From: Melieria omissa | Lineage: Eukaryota > Arthropoda > Insecta > Diptera > Ulidiidae | DNA: 64,000 nt | Assembly (NCBI GenBank): GCA_963971225.1 | Contig: OZ020268.1 | Coordinates: 52,502,404 to 52,566,403 of the forward strand | Direction: 5' to 3' | In this document: in pieces, positions 39,901 through 51,900 of the stretch | How the letters are laid out: every line of letters begins with the position of its first letter | Numbering within the stretch: position 1 is the stretch's first letter | The notes under the pieces: generated by a model | What the model was told of the DNA's origin: nothing | The model's database searches: none | Seen by the model: the letters and a program-made list of their open reading frames with translations, nothing else | Translations under genes and position numbers: made by a program

Positions 39901-42900
39901 GTACAATAGTACGCGTCGGCTTCAGCGGTAGAGGTCGTCAACCGATTTATCGTGCTTTGATATCCTTTTTGGGGGTTGCAGTAAGCGTGCGTGTCGTTAA
40001 GGGATGATTGCCGCCGACTGTGGTTGTGTGCTTTTGTTTACATCCTGCTTGCTTGGCCGTTGCCATTACTATCGTTGTTGTTGCTGTATATGGTATCGTA
40101 TGCGTCTGTGCATGACAGGCCGCATGCGGCAGCTATCCTCGGCACGCCGCTTGTAGACTCTTAGAGCACCAGCGAACGCGCTTATGTAACACTTGAGCAA
40201 ATGCTTGAGGGTGGCATTGGACTCGACTTGGAAAGGGGGTGGCGTGCGCCGGCGAACTGCGGTCGGCGCAGCGTACGAACCGGAAGCGGAAAGAGTGCGT
40301 GCCGACAAGCGAACGTGCTGATGGTAGCGCACGGCGCATGTACAAAATTGAAAAAGGTCACAAGGCAGCAGCGGCGGCTGCGTGGGGTACAGGGGTGTCG
40401 AAGCGCTGAAAACTGTTGCGGTACTTAGTGATAAGACAACAGCTGGATCGAAATAATTTTTGCCAATTTTTCTTGGGACTTGATATTTTCTTCTTGTTGC
40501 TGGCATTTTTAATTTAGCAAATTTCCTTGAATTGTCAAAATTTGTAATGCAAAAGCACGGTTAATAGACTATTTTTTAAACTATTTTGTTTTAGTATTTT
40601 ATAAACCTTGATACAAAAGTTAGACTTGACAAAATCGGTTGTTTTTCCATTTTTTTTAATTTCTGACATTAACTGTGCGGTCCCAATGTATTTTTGTTGT
40701 TGTGTTATTTTGTGTTACGACGCTGGAAAACACTACAAAAAAATCACTCACGACACAGTAAAGACAACAGCAGGGGTTAATGCGAATTCGACAGCTGATT
40801 ATCAGCAGCACGAACATTAACAACAACAGCAACAACATATGTACTACAACTACAACAAACAAAGATAACAAACAACGACAAGAGAGCAACGTGCACAAAT
40901 TTACACCGTGCTATAAAATTGCAACAACACTTAATAACAACAACAACACCAAATAACAAAAGCAACAACAACAACAATAATACGAAACAATTAGCAAACA
41001 CAAAAATCAAACAGTACAAATTGGCGACGCGCGGTGACATCGATTCGCAGCGTTAGTTCATTCGATCGTTTCGCTTCAATTCAATTCGATTCGATACATT
41101 TCGATCGCAGACAATACGAGCAGCGCTTGGCGGGTTTCAACCACCATCAGAACCTCAACCACAAGCACCGCCACCACCACCACCGTAGCACGGACTTCCG
41201 CTTCCCTCTTATGACTAAGTGGTGCAGCCAGACAAATTGACGACGCTTGAGCGATCGGCACATGAACGCAGACATATGGATAATTTGTATCCAATAACAT
41301 TTCTTAATGCAGAGGGACAAACATACGAGTAACATATACACTCATATATGCGTTATGTGCTAAAAATAAACCATGGAAATTGCACTTTTTTTTAGTAAAG
41401 TCAATGACTTTCTCTGTTCGGTTTTTGACTGTCAAAAATGCTGCGAATTTGTACATTTTTTGGACCCAACCTGTGGCTTATGTGTGCCTTGTCCTGACAG
41501 CCACTTCAACCTCACCTCACCTCGGGCGTTTAGATACTCCATCCATCAGTTTTAATTGGCTATGACCGGTAAAGATATAAAATCAAATTGGTTTTCTATA
41601 AAACTGTACAAAATCACTGTAAAAGTTAAATGTGCGAACAAGTAGAAACGTGGAGAGAAAATCCTGACCCCAAGACTGTAAAAACCTCGTCTTAGAAAGT
41701 ATAAAAAAATGCATGAAAGCATTGAATCAAATCCTTTCAAAGCTCCGGTCCCAAGTAAAAACCTCGCTGACTCTTCCCCCTTCCTCTTGTGAGGGCTAAT
41801 GAAAGGGATTGGCTTACAGGGCCACTTTGTTCAGCCTTTGAAAAGTCACCTGTCGTTCGATTCTGATTTGTGGTGTCTTTTAGAAACTACTAAATGTTTG
41901 AGAAATAAGATGAATTCAAAATAGATTAATGTAAACTGAATATAAAACGTAACAAATAAGACAGCCATTTGACCAAAAGGAGCATTTACTTGGAAAAAAT
42001 TTAATAATTTTAGAGGTGAGGGTAAACTTCTATCAAAAACAAAACACTCATTGTGTATTTTTAAACATTGAAGTTGACATAAGAATTTTAGCCTCTTTTG
42101 TGGTTGTGGTCAATTTTATTTGAATATAATTTCAGGCTTTTGTTAAAAAAGAGCCGACAGCGATTTCTTCGAGAAAAAAAAATGAACAAGTGAAAAGTGA
42201 ACAGTGAGGTTAGGGTAGACTACTATCAAAAAAAGCACAAAGAAAGGCAAAAACAAAACACTCAAAGATCTGCAAATGGACTCATTGTGTATTTTTTAAG
42301 GTTGACCTACGAATTTTAGCCTCTTTTGCGGTTGTGCTTTGAAATTTTATTTGAATATCATTTCACCCATTTGTGAAAAAAGAATCTAAAGCTTTTTCTT
42401 GGAGAAAAATTGAACAATTTTAGAGATGAGGGTAAACTATTATCAAAACAAACACAAATAGTGAAACACAAAACAATCAAAGATCGGGAAGTGGACTCAT
42501 TGTGTTGACATACGAATTTTAGCCATTTTTGTGGTTGTGGTTAAAAATTTGTTTTGAATATCATTTCACCCATTGGTGAAAAAAGAGTCGAAAGCATTTT
42601 CTTGGCAAAAAAGTGAACAATTTTAGAGATTAGGGTAAACTTTTATCAAAACAAACACAAATAGTGCAAAAACAAATCAATCAAAGATCAGCAAGGTTAG
42701 TTGTGTATGTAAAGGTGGTTTCTTAAATACACCTCTAATATAGGGTGTTTTTTTTAGAGGTTTGTTTTTCGAATAGAGATAAAACTGGCATTTTGTGGTC
42801 AAATCTGGCAACTCTAATGTCATTTATGTTCAGTTTGGTTTGCCATTTCATCATGAATGGGTTGACAAAAGAACAACGCTTGCAAATCGTGCAAATTTAT

Positions 42901-45900
42901 TTCGAAAATAATGGTTCAGTTCGCGAAGTTTACCGCAAGCTCCGTCCATTTTACGGTCGACATAATCGTCCATCAGAGCAAAATCGGTCCATCCATCGAT
43001 TAACCATGGGTCGTTTTCGCACTACGTTTTTTTTTTTTTTTCCTTTGTCGGAACGATCTAGCAAGCGCAGCACTCAGACAATTATACGTCCATTGTACTA
43101 CGACTTGTTGTTCCCTGTTAATGTGCTTTAAATCTACCCGATTTCCGAAGAAACCTTGATAGATCCTGGGGTGCCAAGGAGCCAAGGTGGTCGCTTCTTA
43201 GCACATCAGTGCCAAACGTCTCAAACCTGATACGAGCGAACGCGGGGCAGAGACACAGGAAGTGTTCCGCCGTCTCAACGTCCTCCCCACAGGCAGGACA
43301 TAGGGCACTGTCAGATATGCCTACCATTTCCATGTGCTTCGCCCATAGGAAATGGCCCGTCATTAACCCGACCATCTGCCTGCAGTCTCTTCTGCCTAGT
43401 GACAAAAGAAACTGTGAGCATTTGTCGGATATGGCGGGAAGCATAAGTTTCGTCCACCTGCAGCCGCTCTCAGCCTGCCATGCTCGCTCCTGGGTCATAG
43501 TGACCCATTCGTTAACTGTGGCTTTGATGGCTGCAGATGGGAGTGGCAGAACAGGCTCAGGGCCGACAAAATCAGCCTCAGAGCCCATTCTAGCTAGGGA
43601 ATCCGAGGTCTCGTTACCCACAATTCCTGCGTGTCCCGGGACCCAGGTGAGCATCAGGCTATTGTATTTTCCAACATAATTAAGCCTGGATTTGCAGGAC
43701 CTGACTAGCATAGAGGTGGTTGGAGGGCTGTCCAAGGCCATAAGCGCAGCTTTGCTGTCGCTACAGACACAGATAGACCTGCCTTTCCACTTACTCTCTA
43801 CGACAAAGTTCATCGCCTCAAGTATCGCATGCACCTCCGCCTGAAACACAGATGCGTGCGAGCCTAGGGCAAAGAACCGTCTAGTCCCCGTGGATTCCAC
43901 GAAGACCCCAGAGCCAGAACCATCTTCCGTTCTGGAGCCGTCCGTGAATATACGGAAACAGTGTTTACCGGGCTCATCCTCAGGATACAACCAAGAGTGA
44001 GCCTCAGGCAGCAACACCATGTACCGCTTTTTTAGTATGACAGTTGTAGGCATGGAGTCGAGGGGCATGGACATGACTGTGAGGTCTATGTCGGTGCCAG
44101 CACAATTATCCAGTGCCGGACAAGCGCCATACCACTGGCCACTGTGTTTTAGTCTTCGGATGGCCTTTAGGGCCTCTCCTTGAATGAAAACATCAAGTGG
44201 AGGAAGGCTCACCAGGGCATCTAGCGATGGGCCAGAAGTAGTTGGAAAGGCTCCAGTACAACATATGGCCACAGTGCGCTGCAGTCTGGACAAGGTTCTC
44301 TTGACCCCTGCAAGAGAGAGTCTGCTCATCCAGACTACCGATGCGTAGGAGATGATGGGTCTTATCATAGCTTTGTAGATCCAGAGGATCTTGCTAGGGG
44401 AAAGACCCCAGGTTTTCCCAAATACACCTCTGCATTGCCAGAAAGCCGACAGTGCTTTCGATGTCTTCAGTTCTACGTGAGATTTCCATAGGAATTTATC
44501 ATCTAGGATGACTCCCAGATATTTAATCTCCTTGGATAGCTGGATAGTGACCCCCTTGAGTGTGGGCAGAACGACTCTATCAAGCTTCCTCCTCCTGGTA
44601 AAGAGAACCATACCAGTTTTGGCGGGATTAGCAGATAGCCCGTTCGCATTACACCAGGTGTCAATCATATCCAGAGTTTTCTGCACCTTTCTGCAGATGT
44701 GCATAAGGGAGGGGCCGGTTACGAGACAGGCCACATCGTCCGCGTATGCTTGTGCGTAGACTCCAGAGTCATTCAGAGTGATGAGCAGGGGATCAATCAC
44801 CATGCACCAGAGCAATGGAGACAGCACCCCACCTTGAGGGCAGCCTCTATTTACACCGGATGACACCAGTAGATCGTCCTCTGCCCGCACCGTTATGATT
44901 CTTTGGGCTAGCATTGAACGTATCCAATTTACCAAAGCCCGGTCTACGCCGTGTCGGCTAGCAGCGTTACACATACTGTCAAAAGTCGCATTGTCAAAAG
45001 CGCCCTCTATATCCACAAAGATTCCCACCGCGTAGTCCTTCCTGTCGATGGCTCGCTCTATCCTACCAACCAGATTTTGCAGGGCCGACTCGCAGGACTT
45101 CCCACTTTGGTAGGCATGCTGAAATGGAGACAGAGGTTGCATCTTAAGCGACTCCTTACGTATCCGTAACTCCACCAGCCGTTCGAGACTTTTTAGCATA
45201 AAAGAAGTCATGCTAATAGGTCTAAAGCTCTTGGGGCTAGTGTAGTCGTCCTTTCCGACTTTCGGAATGAACGCGACTCTCACCATCCTCCAAGGGCGTG
45301 GTATATAGGCCAGTGCCAGGCATGCCGTGAAGATTTTCTTCAGTGCCATGACTACTGACTCTATACCTTCCCTCAACACGATAGGATAAATGCCATCAGG
45401 ACAGGGCGATTTGAAGTTGTCAAAGGACTTGATGGCAAATCGAATGCCAGCTTCATTCGCCACAGTTCTGGCGACGTACCAGTCATGTCGAGAGGGTGTG
45501 ATTGCCCTAACAGTAGTTCCATCCAGGGACGAATGCTGCTGGGCAACAGTGACCTGATTTCCTGGAAAGTGAGACTCCATCAGTAGACTGAGTGTCTCAC
45601 TTTTCCTCTCCGTGTAGGAGCCATCAGGTTTCCTAAGCGACCCCAGCTTCGCGGTTTGGTCCTTTTTCAGAACTTTTACCAGCCTAGCTGTGTCGCTCAA
45701 GGATTCAATGCCACTACAGAAATCTCTAAAAGAGACCTTCTTCGAACCTCGAATAAGCCTCTTGTAGTTCTTCTGAGTGCATCGGTAGCGCTCCCAGTCC
45801 TCGTCAAGATTCGTCTTGAGGGCCCGGTTGAGAAGTTTTCTAGACTCACGCCTTAGCGACTGAAGCTCCCTATTCCACCACGGAACAGGGGTCCGGCCAA

Positions 45901-48900
45901 GGGGAGGTCTAGTTGGGCAGGCTAGCTCGAAGCTTGATGTTAGGGCAGTATTGAGATGCTCAACAGCCGCCTCAATATACCGCTCCTTACGAATTTTCGG
46001 TGGCGTCGCGTATTTATTCCGCAATGCCTCCCGAAATTTCGGCCAGTCTGCGTTTTTCGGGTTCCTAGAGGGCAATGGCATTTGTGCCTCCTCGCCGCAC
46101 TGAAACTCGATATACCTGTGGTCCGAACACGATTCTTCGTTGAATTAGATAGACAGTCTAGTATTAGATAGAGTGATGTCAATCACCTCCTGCCTTCTTG
46201 TAGTCACAAACGTAGGCTGATTGCCAGTGTTGTGAATATTCAGGCCGGAGGATGCAATATACCCGAACAGCCGAGAGCCTCGGTTGTTGCATTTGCTGCT
46301 GCCCCAGATTGTGTGCTGGGCATTAGCATCGCAACATAAAATGAGACCGAGATTGCGCTGCTCACAAAACCTCACGAGACTAGCGACCTTCCCAGGTGGT
46401 GGCGCTTCCAGTGCATCGTAAGGAAAGTACCCAGACGCAATCACGAACCTCGACCATCCGTGCATACCCTTGAAGCTCACCTCAGCAGCAACCAGGTCCT
46501 GACAGCAGAAAGGGTCAAGACTAGTCACCGTAAGATGAGATGATACTATAAGACAGGTTCTAGGTCTAGTCGAATTCCTATCATACAGTACAGTGGCCCC
46601 TTTCAACGACTCAAGGCCACAGACCCGGCCCCTAAAGACCCAGGGCTCTTGAATTGTTGTTATGTGGGGTAGTGTGTGCAGCCGGGAGAGCCGACTACTT
46701 AAAAGTGCAGTAGCGGCTTTGGAATGCTGCAAGTTGATCTGCGTTACCGACAGAGGCCGATAACTACAAGAACTGTCTGAGCCCCCTATTTGGGATAGAC
46801 ATAAAAACTGACAGTCCCAAAGAAGAGACTGAGACAGTTCCCGTACCGGGAGCCCAGGACATCAGCAGAGGCTTCATCGATTCTCACCACAAGAGAAGCA
46901 CCTTCCTTACCTTCCTGGTTGGTACTCTTGCGGTGGTGGAGAACACGCCAAAGTCTAGTGTCGATGCCTGGGTTCTGGGCACGCAGACCGAAGAGCACAT
47001 CCGCTGTGGACAGGTCAGGGTCCGGTATCCATCAGATGGCTTTCCTGAGGGACTCGACCTCGCCTTCGTAGACCGCGAAGCGAGTGGTCCCCTTAGGAGG
47101 CAACTTAATGACTGCATTCCTGATCCAGTCAAAGTTGGCCTGAGACGCACACGACACCAATATAGTGCCGTCTTTTGTCTCATAGCCCTTCGCATTGGCC
47201 TGACGACCGGAGGCAATAACCCGACGCATCAGTTGGCTTTTGCAGAAGTCGAGTTCTGCATCAGTCAACCTGTGGTCAGGGCCCCTTTTCCCAATCACTG
47301 CCATCGGCCGCGGGCCGGCAGCCTTCTCGCTATACGATGGCTTGGCCGCACCTTTGGAAGTGCTTGGGCGAAGATTCAGCTCGCCGCCCTCCGCTGACGA
47401 AGGTTTCGCCGGGCAGGCAGACGTGCTGTGTCGGAGGCTTTGGACATTCCGCGGCTTACTGGCAACACACTTCTCCGCCGCTTTGGCTACTGCCGGGGTT
47501 ACGCTTGTGCCTTTGGGGGCCGTGGCGCACCTGACGACAGCAGTTGCAGGGCAGGTAGGTGTGCTGTTTTCGGCTGCAGTCTTCATCCGCTTGCCTCGCG
47601 AGCCGGACGATTTGGAGACCTCCGTGATCTCCGCCGGACCAGTGGCTTCGGTGGGTGTTACCTCAGCCGACCTGGGTCTTTTGGAGGACACGGGTTCCGG
47701 AGGGTCGGCCGTGTCGCCTGCCTTTTCAAGCCGGCGCATAGCCATCCGCTTCCTTCTGATCCTCCTCGCCTTGCTCCTTTTTTTTGATTCCTTAGAACCA
47801 CTGGGAGGTCGTTCAGCCACCGTGGCAGCTTCCCGACGCAGACCCTCTGGCTCCTTGGAATCATCCGTCTCCGAAGAAGAGGAGATCGTGGTAACGACCC
47901 CGCTTTCCTCCAGGATGCGCTCCCGCCGGTAAAGGAGGGAGACTTGAGCAATGGTTGGGGCCTCCAGAATCCTTGCCCCTGCCGCCGAAGCGGGTGGATT
48001 GCCACCTATGTGGATTCCACCTGGAGTAGTATCCATTTCGTTTTCCATTGCCAAAGAACGGTTTTAGTTCGGGACTCCTCCCTAGCCAGTTTGGTCCGCG
48101 GATGGTACCCATACCCTATACCATCATTGTGGCGGACGCAACAGACATGACTCCTGTCCCTCCAAGGGTACCGAAGTGACGTCGTTTGTCCACCAAGGGC
48201 CCCCTATCCGCCACCTAGGGACGCGTCCGATGGGAGATCAGGCAACTCCACAGGGGTGGATTTTAGTCGCCTCTTACGACAGGCATGCCTTACCACGGGC
48301 ATATTCTCGGACCCTGACCGTAGGGTCTACGTTTACTACGTTTACTCTATTTGATAATACGCATCCGCAGAGACGTCGAACAGTGCGCACCGAAGAAACA
48401 ATTGCCGCTGTAGAGCAAAATGTTGAAGAGGACCCGAATGAATCGATTCGCCACCGTGCACAGCAATTGGAGCTTTGTCCATCAACTTTAAAAATTGGAC
48501 CTGTAGAATTGGCTTTATTCGAGCCAGCCGCGGCGGCCACATGCCCGAAATCATATTTAAACATTAATGGCATAAAATTATCCTTCCAATAAAGCCAAAT
48601 TGATGGACATTAAAACGATTTGCTTGTGTTTTATTTCAATTCGAAGTTCTATACCTCTAAAAAAACACCCTATATTTATGTCTTAAGAAACTGCAGAAAT
48701 GAGACAGCGGTTGAAATGATACAACATTTATTGAGCCACTGACCGGCTCTGCAGGAAAGTTAACTTCATAGTCTGGGGATTCCTGACGAATCTGTCTTAC
48801 ACGGCCAGAAATCGAAATATCAGTTCTACTATCCTTCATCAAAAGGTCCAACGGGTTTTCACCGGACTGAGACTGTTGGTTAGCTCTTGAGAGAAACAAG

Positions 48901-51900
48901 AATATATGCACAATGGGCCATTTTGGCCTACAAGCTGGCTGCACACACCCTTCTCCAACTAACCTAACTTTTGCCATACTATTGATTTGAATATCAAGTC
49001 AGCCTTCACATAATGCCAACATCCCTCAGTAAAAAAACGGCTTTTCTATGGTAAGAGGTGACTTTGCTATTAACCTTGCGATGCTTCAAGCCGATTTATG
49101 AATCTCACTCAAAATATGGAATTGCGGCCACACACAGCACAACGACATGAAAATGCTTTCTAAAAAAATGCTTTTAATCAGCCAGTCAGACTGAAAACTC
49201 GGTCCTTATGTTGGCAAATAACTGCTCGAAAAAAGCACAAGCACGCTGAAAATCTGCCTAAACCACCCTTAACTTTTACTGCTTGATACAAACAAACAAA
49301 CGGCGATCGTCTTCGACGCTATGGATTTAGTTGGAAAACAAGCCGCAGCCACATGCAGTGCGGCGCATCGTCGGCCGCTTGTTGAAAATGTACTCGGCAA
49401 CATTAGGCACACGCACACACAAATCGCTGGACCGCCCTCTTGGCCTGCCCATGGAACCCCTTTTCAAAATCCTTATAATCATAGTGCCGGGTGGAAAAAA
49501 CAAATCAACCAAAATGAAAGGAAATGAAATGCCGAAATTATGGCACAGGCCGACAGTCTGTGCAATTTTAACATTGCACGTCTGACTGCACCGCACAACG
49601 CACACAGTGCGCCAACAACGCAATCGCCACTTCGTTAGGCGCTGATCCCTATGGCTGGGTGTGTCTGTGCCGTGCGGTGCTATGCGGTGCAGCTTCTTGT
49701 CGCTCGGCTGGAAAAATTAAGCACCCTTCACGCTGCGTTCCCGAAATTTGCATTTACAGCACTTTACATCATAGTGTTTTTTCTCTTTTCTATGACTATT
49801 GTGTGGATGTATGTGTGTGTGAATGAGTGTTGCTGCCGTGTGTTAATGTTCCAAGTGTTTGCACATGTTTGGTTTTCACTCGATCGGCGATCGCGGCATG
49901 TGTTCAGAAAGCGTAAAAAAAATCTAAAGCTGAAATGCAAACAAAAACAAAACCAACAAGCAAACTTTTTTTTTGGGCCTTAATGGGCTTCTTTTTATAG
50001 CGAGCACCATGGACACACATATAGTATAAGTTAGGTTAGGTTGGGTGGGGTTAGGTTTGATTTGAATTGAATTGGTAGCCCTCTCCTTTATTCAACCCTT
50101 TCAGTCACAATGTCCAATATATTGGACTACAGCCCATACAATTCATACAGCCCGGTTTATTTTCATGTCGGAAAGGGTTAAACAGAAAAGGAATAGTTAT
50201 GTATAGGTATATATATGTAGTTAGAAAAGGAATAATATAGACCTTTGTAAACCAAATGCCATAGACAAGTTAGTTTAAAAATTTAAGTTATGTTAGGTTA
50301 GGTTGGTTAGGTTTAATTAAACTGGCAGCTCTCTTCTAAAATAACTTATTTAAGCGGAGAAGGAATAGTTGCTGTATAGATTTGTTATACCGAGCACCAT
50401 AGACAAGTTATTTATATAATTTAAGTAAGGTTAGGTTAGCTGGGATGTGGTGAGGTTAGATCGAATTGAATTGGCAGCCTTTCCCTAAAAAAGCTTATTT
50501 ACTTTTTAGACTTTTTTCGACTTTTTTACTGAGCACCACAGACAAGTTAGTTAAATATCATAAGTTCGGTTAGGTTGGGTGGGGTTAGGTTTGTTTGAAC
50601 TGGCAGCCTTCTCCTTAAAGCTTATTTAAACAGAAAATAAATAGTTTGTTGTGTTACCACATTAGTATGGAGTGATTCCCCCTTTTATGATGCTGGAAAC
50701 CCAATTTCAATATAAACTTTGATATTTCGCTGATGTCTAGGGTTATTATTATTGATGAGAAAAGTGGATTGCAACCTGAAACATCTGTTGTGACCCCTCA
50801 ACGACTTTCAGTACATCGTTCTGATGTCCAAACTTATTATTATTCCTGAGAAAAGAGCACTGTGACGCAGAAGATCATAAAATCACAATTCTAGATAGAA
50901 TAAATTTCTGTCATAGCTTTGGAAAAGGCATAGTTTGAGTTCCGAGGGCTAATGGAAAACATAAACTTACAAATTCTTACTAAGCTATTTAAAAAAGCCA
51001 ACGCGGCTCTGTTGATTAGAACGTTGGGCTGCAAGTCTGTTGGCTGCTCTCTCAGCAGGAATATGGACAATTTTTGCGATTGAACTTGCCTATAGAAAGC
51101 CACTCAGATCACTCAAATCAGCCACTGAGAAAGCAAGACTTCAGACTTGTAATTGCGCTATCCTGGAAGTCATATAGATATATCATATAGATAGTAAAAA
51201 AAACAGTTCTAAAACTAAGCTAAAAATAAACCTTAAGCATAGAAAACACGAGGTTATGAACTTTGCGATTTGAACAGAAGACCTAAAGGTAATAGCGAGG
51301 TTTTTCCTTGAAGAATTTAAATCTGGATATCTTATATTATCTTTTATTTTCTTCAATTCTAATAGTTTTGTATTCCTTAGGCTTTCAAATGTCTATACGG
51401 TCAGAGACTGGCTGTCTTATTCTACCCCTCCATGGGTCAAAAGAATGCATAACTTTGAGGGTTAATGTATAATGCAGTCACTGCTAATAGAAAGAGCACA
51501 ATAAAACACAAATCTCCACTCAACTTTAACTTTAGTGATAGATCACATAGCATAAAGCTATGAAGTTGGAAGATTTTTTCACAAGATCTAATAGTTATAG
51601 CGAATTTTTTCTTGGAGAATTAGAGCCTGGGTGACCTAGGACCAACTGGATATTGTTTTATGACCCTTGATATTGCCAAAAGCAAAAAAAAAATTACTTG
51701 TTAAAAATCCAAAAATTGTTCTTAGCTTTTAGAAGCATTGGAACAACTGAAATCTTAAGCAGTTGAATAAAACTACACAGATATTATGATTCAAGACCAA
51801 GTTTTTATATTTCAATCACATTTGTTTGTCTTTAAACTATACTATAATAAAAATTGTCTACTTCCTGTTCCTGTGTTTTCAGCCTGCCCACCGATCAGCT

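Larger units (their letters stand above)
43030..48334 (-). mobile_element. LOA-like non-LTR retrotransposon, 5.3 kb, nearly intact
   Basis: Inserted on the - strand. An A-tail lies at its 3' end (T run at about 43027-43041 on +). The target duplication ACTACGTTT is at 43021-43029 and 48335-48343, inside the mariner transposase frame. ORF1 and ORF2 are both present, with AP-endonuclease, reverse transcriptase and RNase H domains. The RNase H and the motif [13 protein letters not shown] point to the LOA group as I remember it. R1- or I-type relatives are less likely alternatives. Each ORF has one in-frame stop, so the copy as read would make truncated proteins. Confidence 0.88.
42741..48672 (+). 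mobile_element. Mariner/Tc1-superfamily element interrupted by a LINE
   Basis: The left end TAGGGTGTTTTTTTTAGAGG and the right end (its inverted form at 48653-48672, one T shorter in the run) are terminal inverted repeats with TA duplications at 42739-42740 and 48673-48674. Removing the inserted retrotransposon (43030-48334 plus one target copy) leaves an element of only about 620 bp, encoding the helix-turn-helix N-terminus of a transposase and then jumping to the right end. It was therefore an internally deleted, non-autonomous copy before the LINE inserted. Confidence 0.85.
4778..51882 (+). other. arg: 47.1 kb intron 3 of arginase
   Basis: The donor is CTG|GTGAGT at 4777/4778 and the acceptor is TGTGTTTTCAG at 51872-51882. 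The split Cys codon (TG + C) restores the family sequence around [18 protein letters not shown], so nothing of the arginase fold is missing. The intron carries elav on the - strand, about eight transposable elements and most of the tandem arrays listed here. I looked for recursive-splicing (ratchet) sites of the form polypyrimidine-AG|GTAAGT on the + strand and saw none with a good match. Confidence 0.9.

Noticed and set aside
47240..47932. 230-codon + strand ORF
   Set aside because: It is the antisense of LINE ORF1 in a GC-rich stretch. It has no recognisable domain.
4778..51882. Recursive splicing (ratchet) sites expected in a 47 kb fly intron
   Set aside because: No polypyrimidine-AG|GTAAGT match was found by eye on the + strand. 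A few AG|GTTTTT sites have poor donors.
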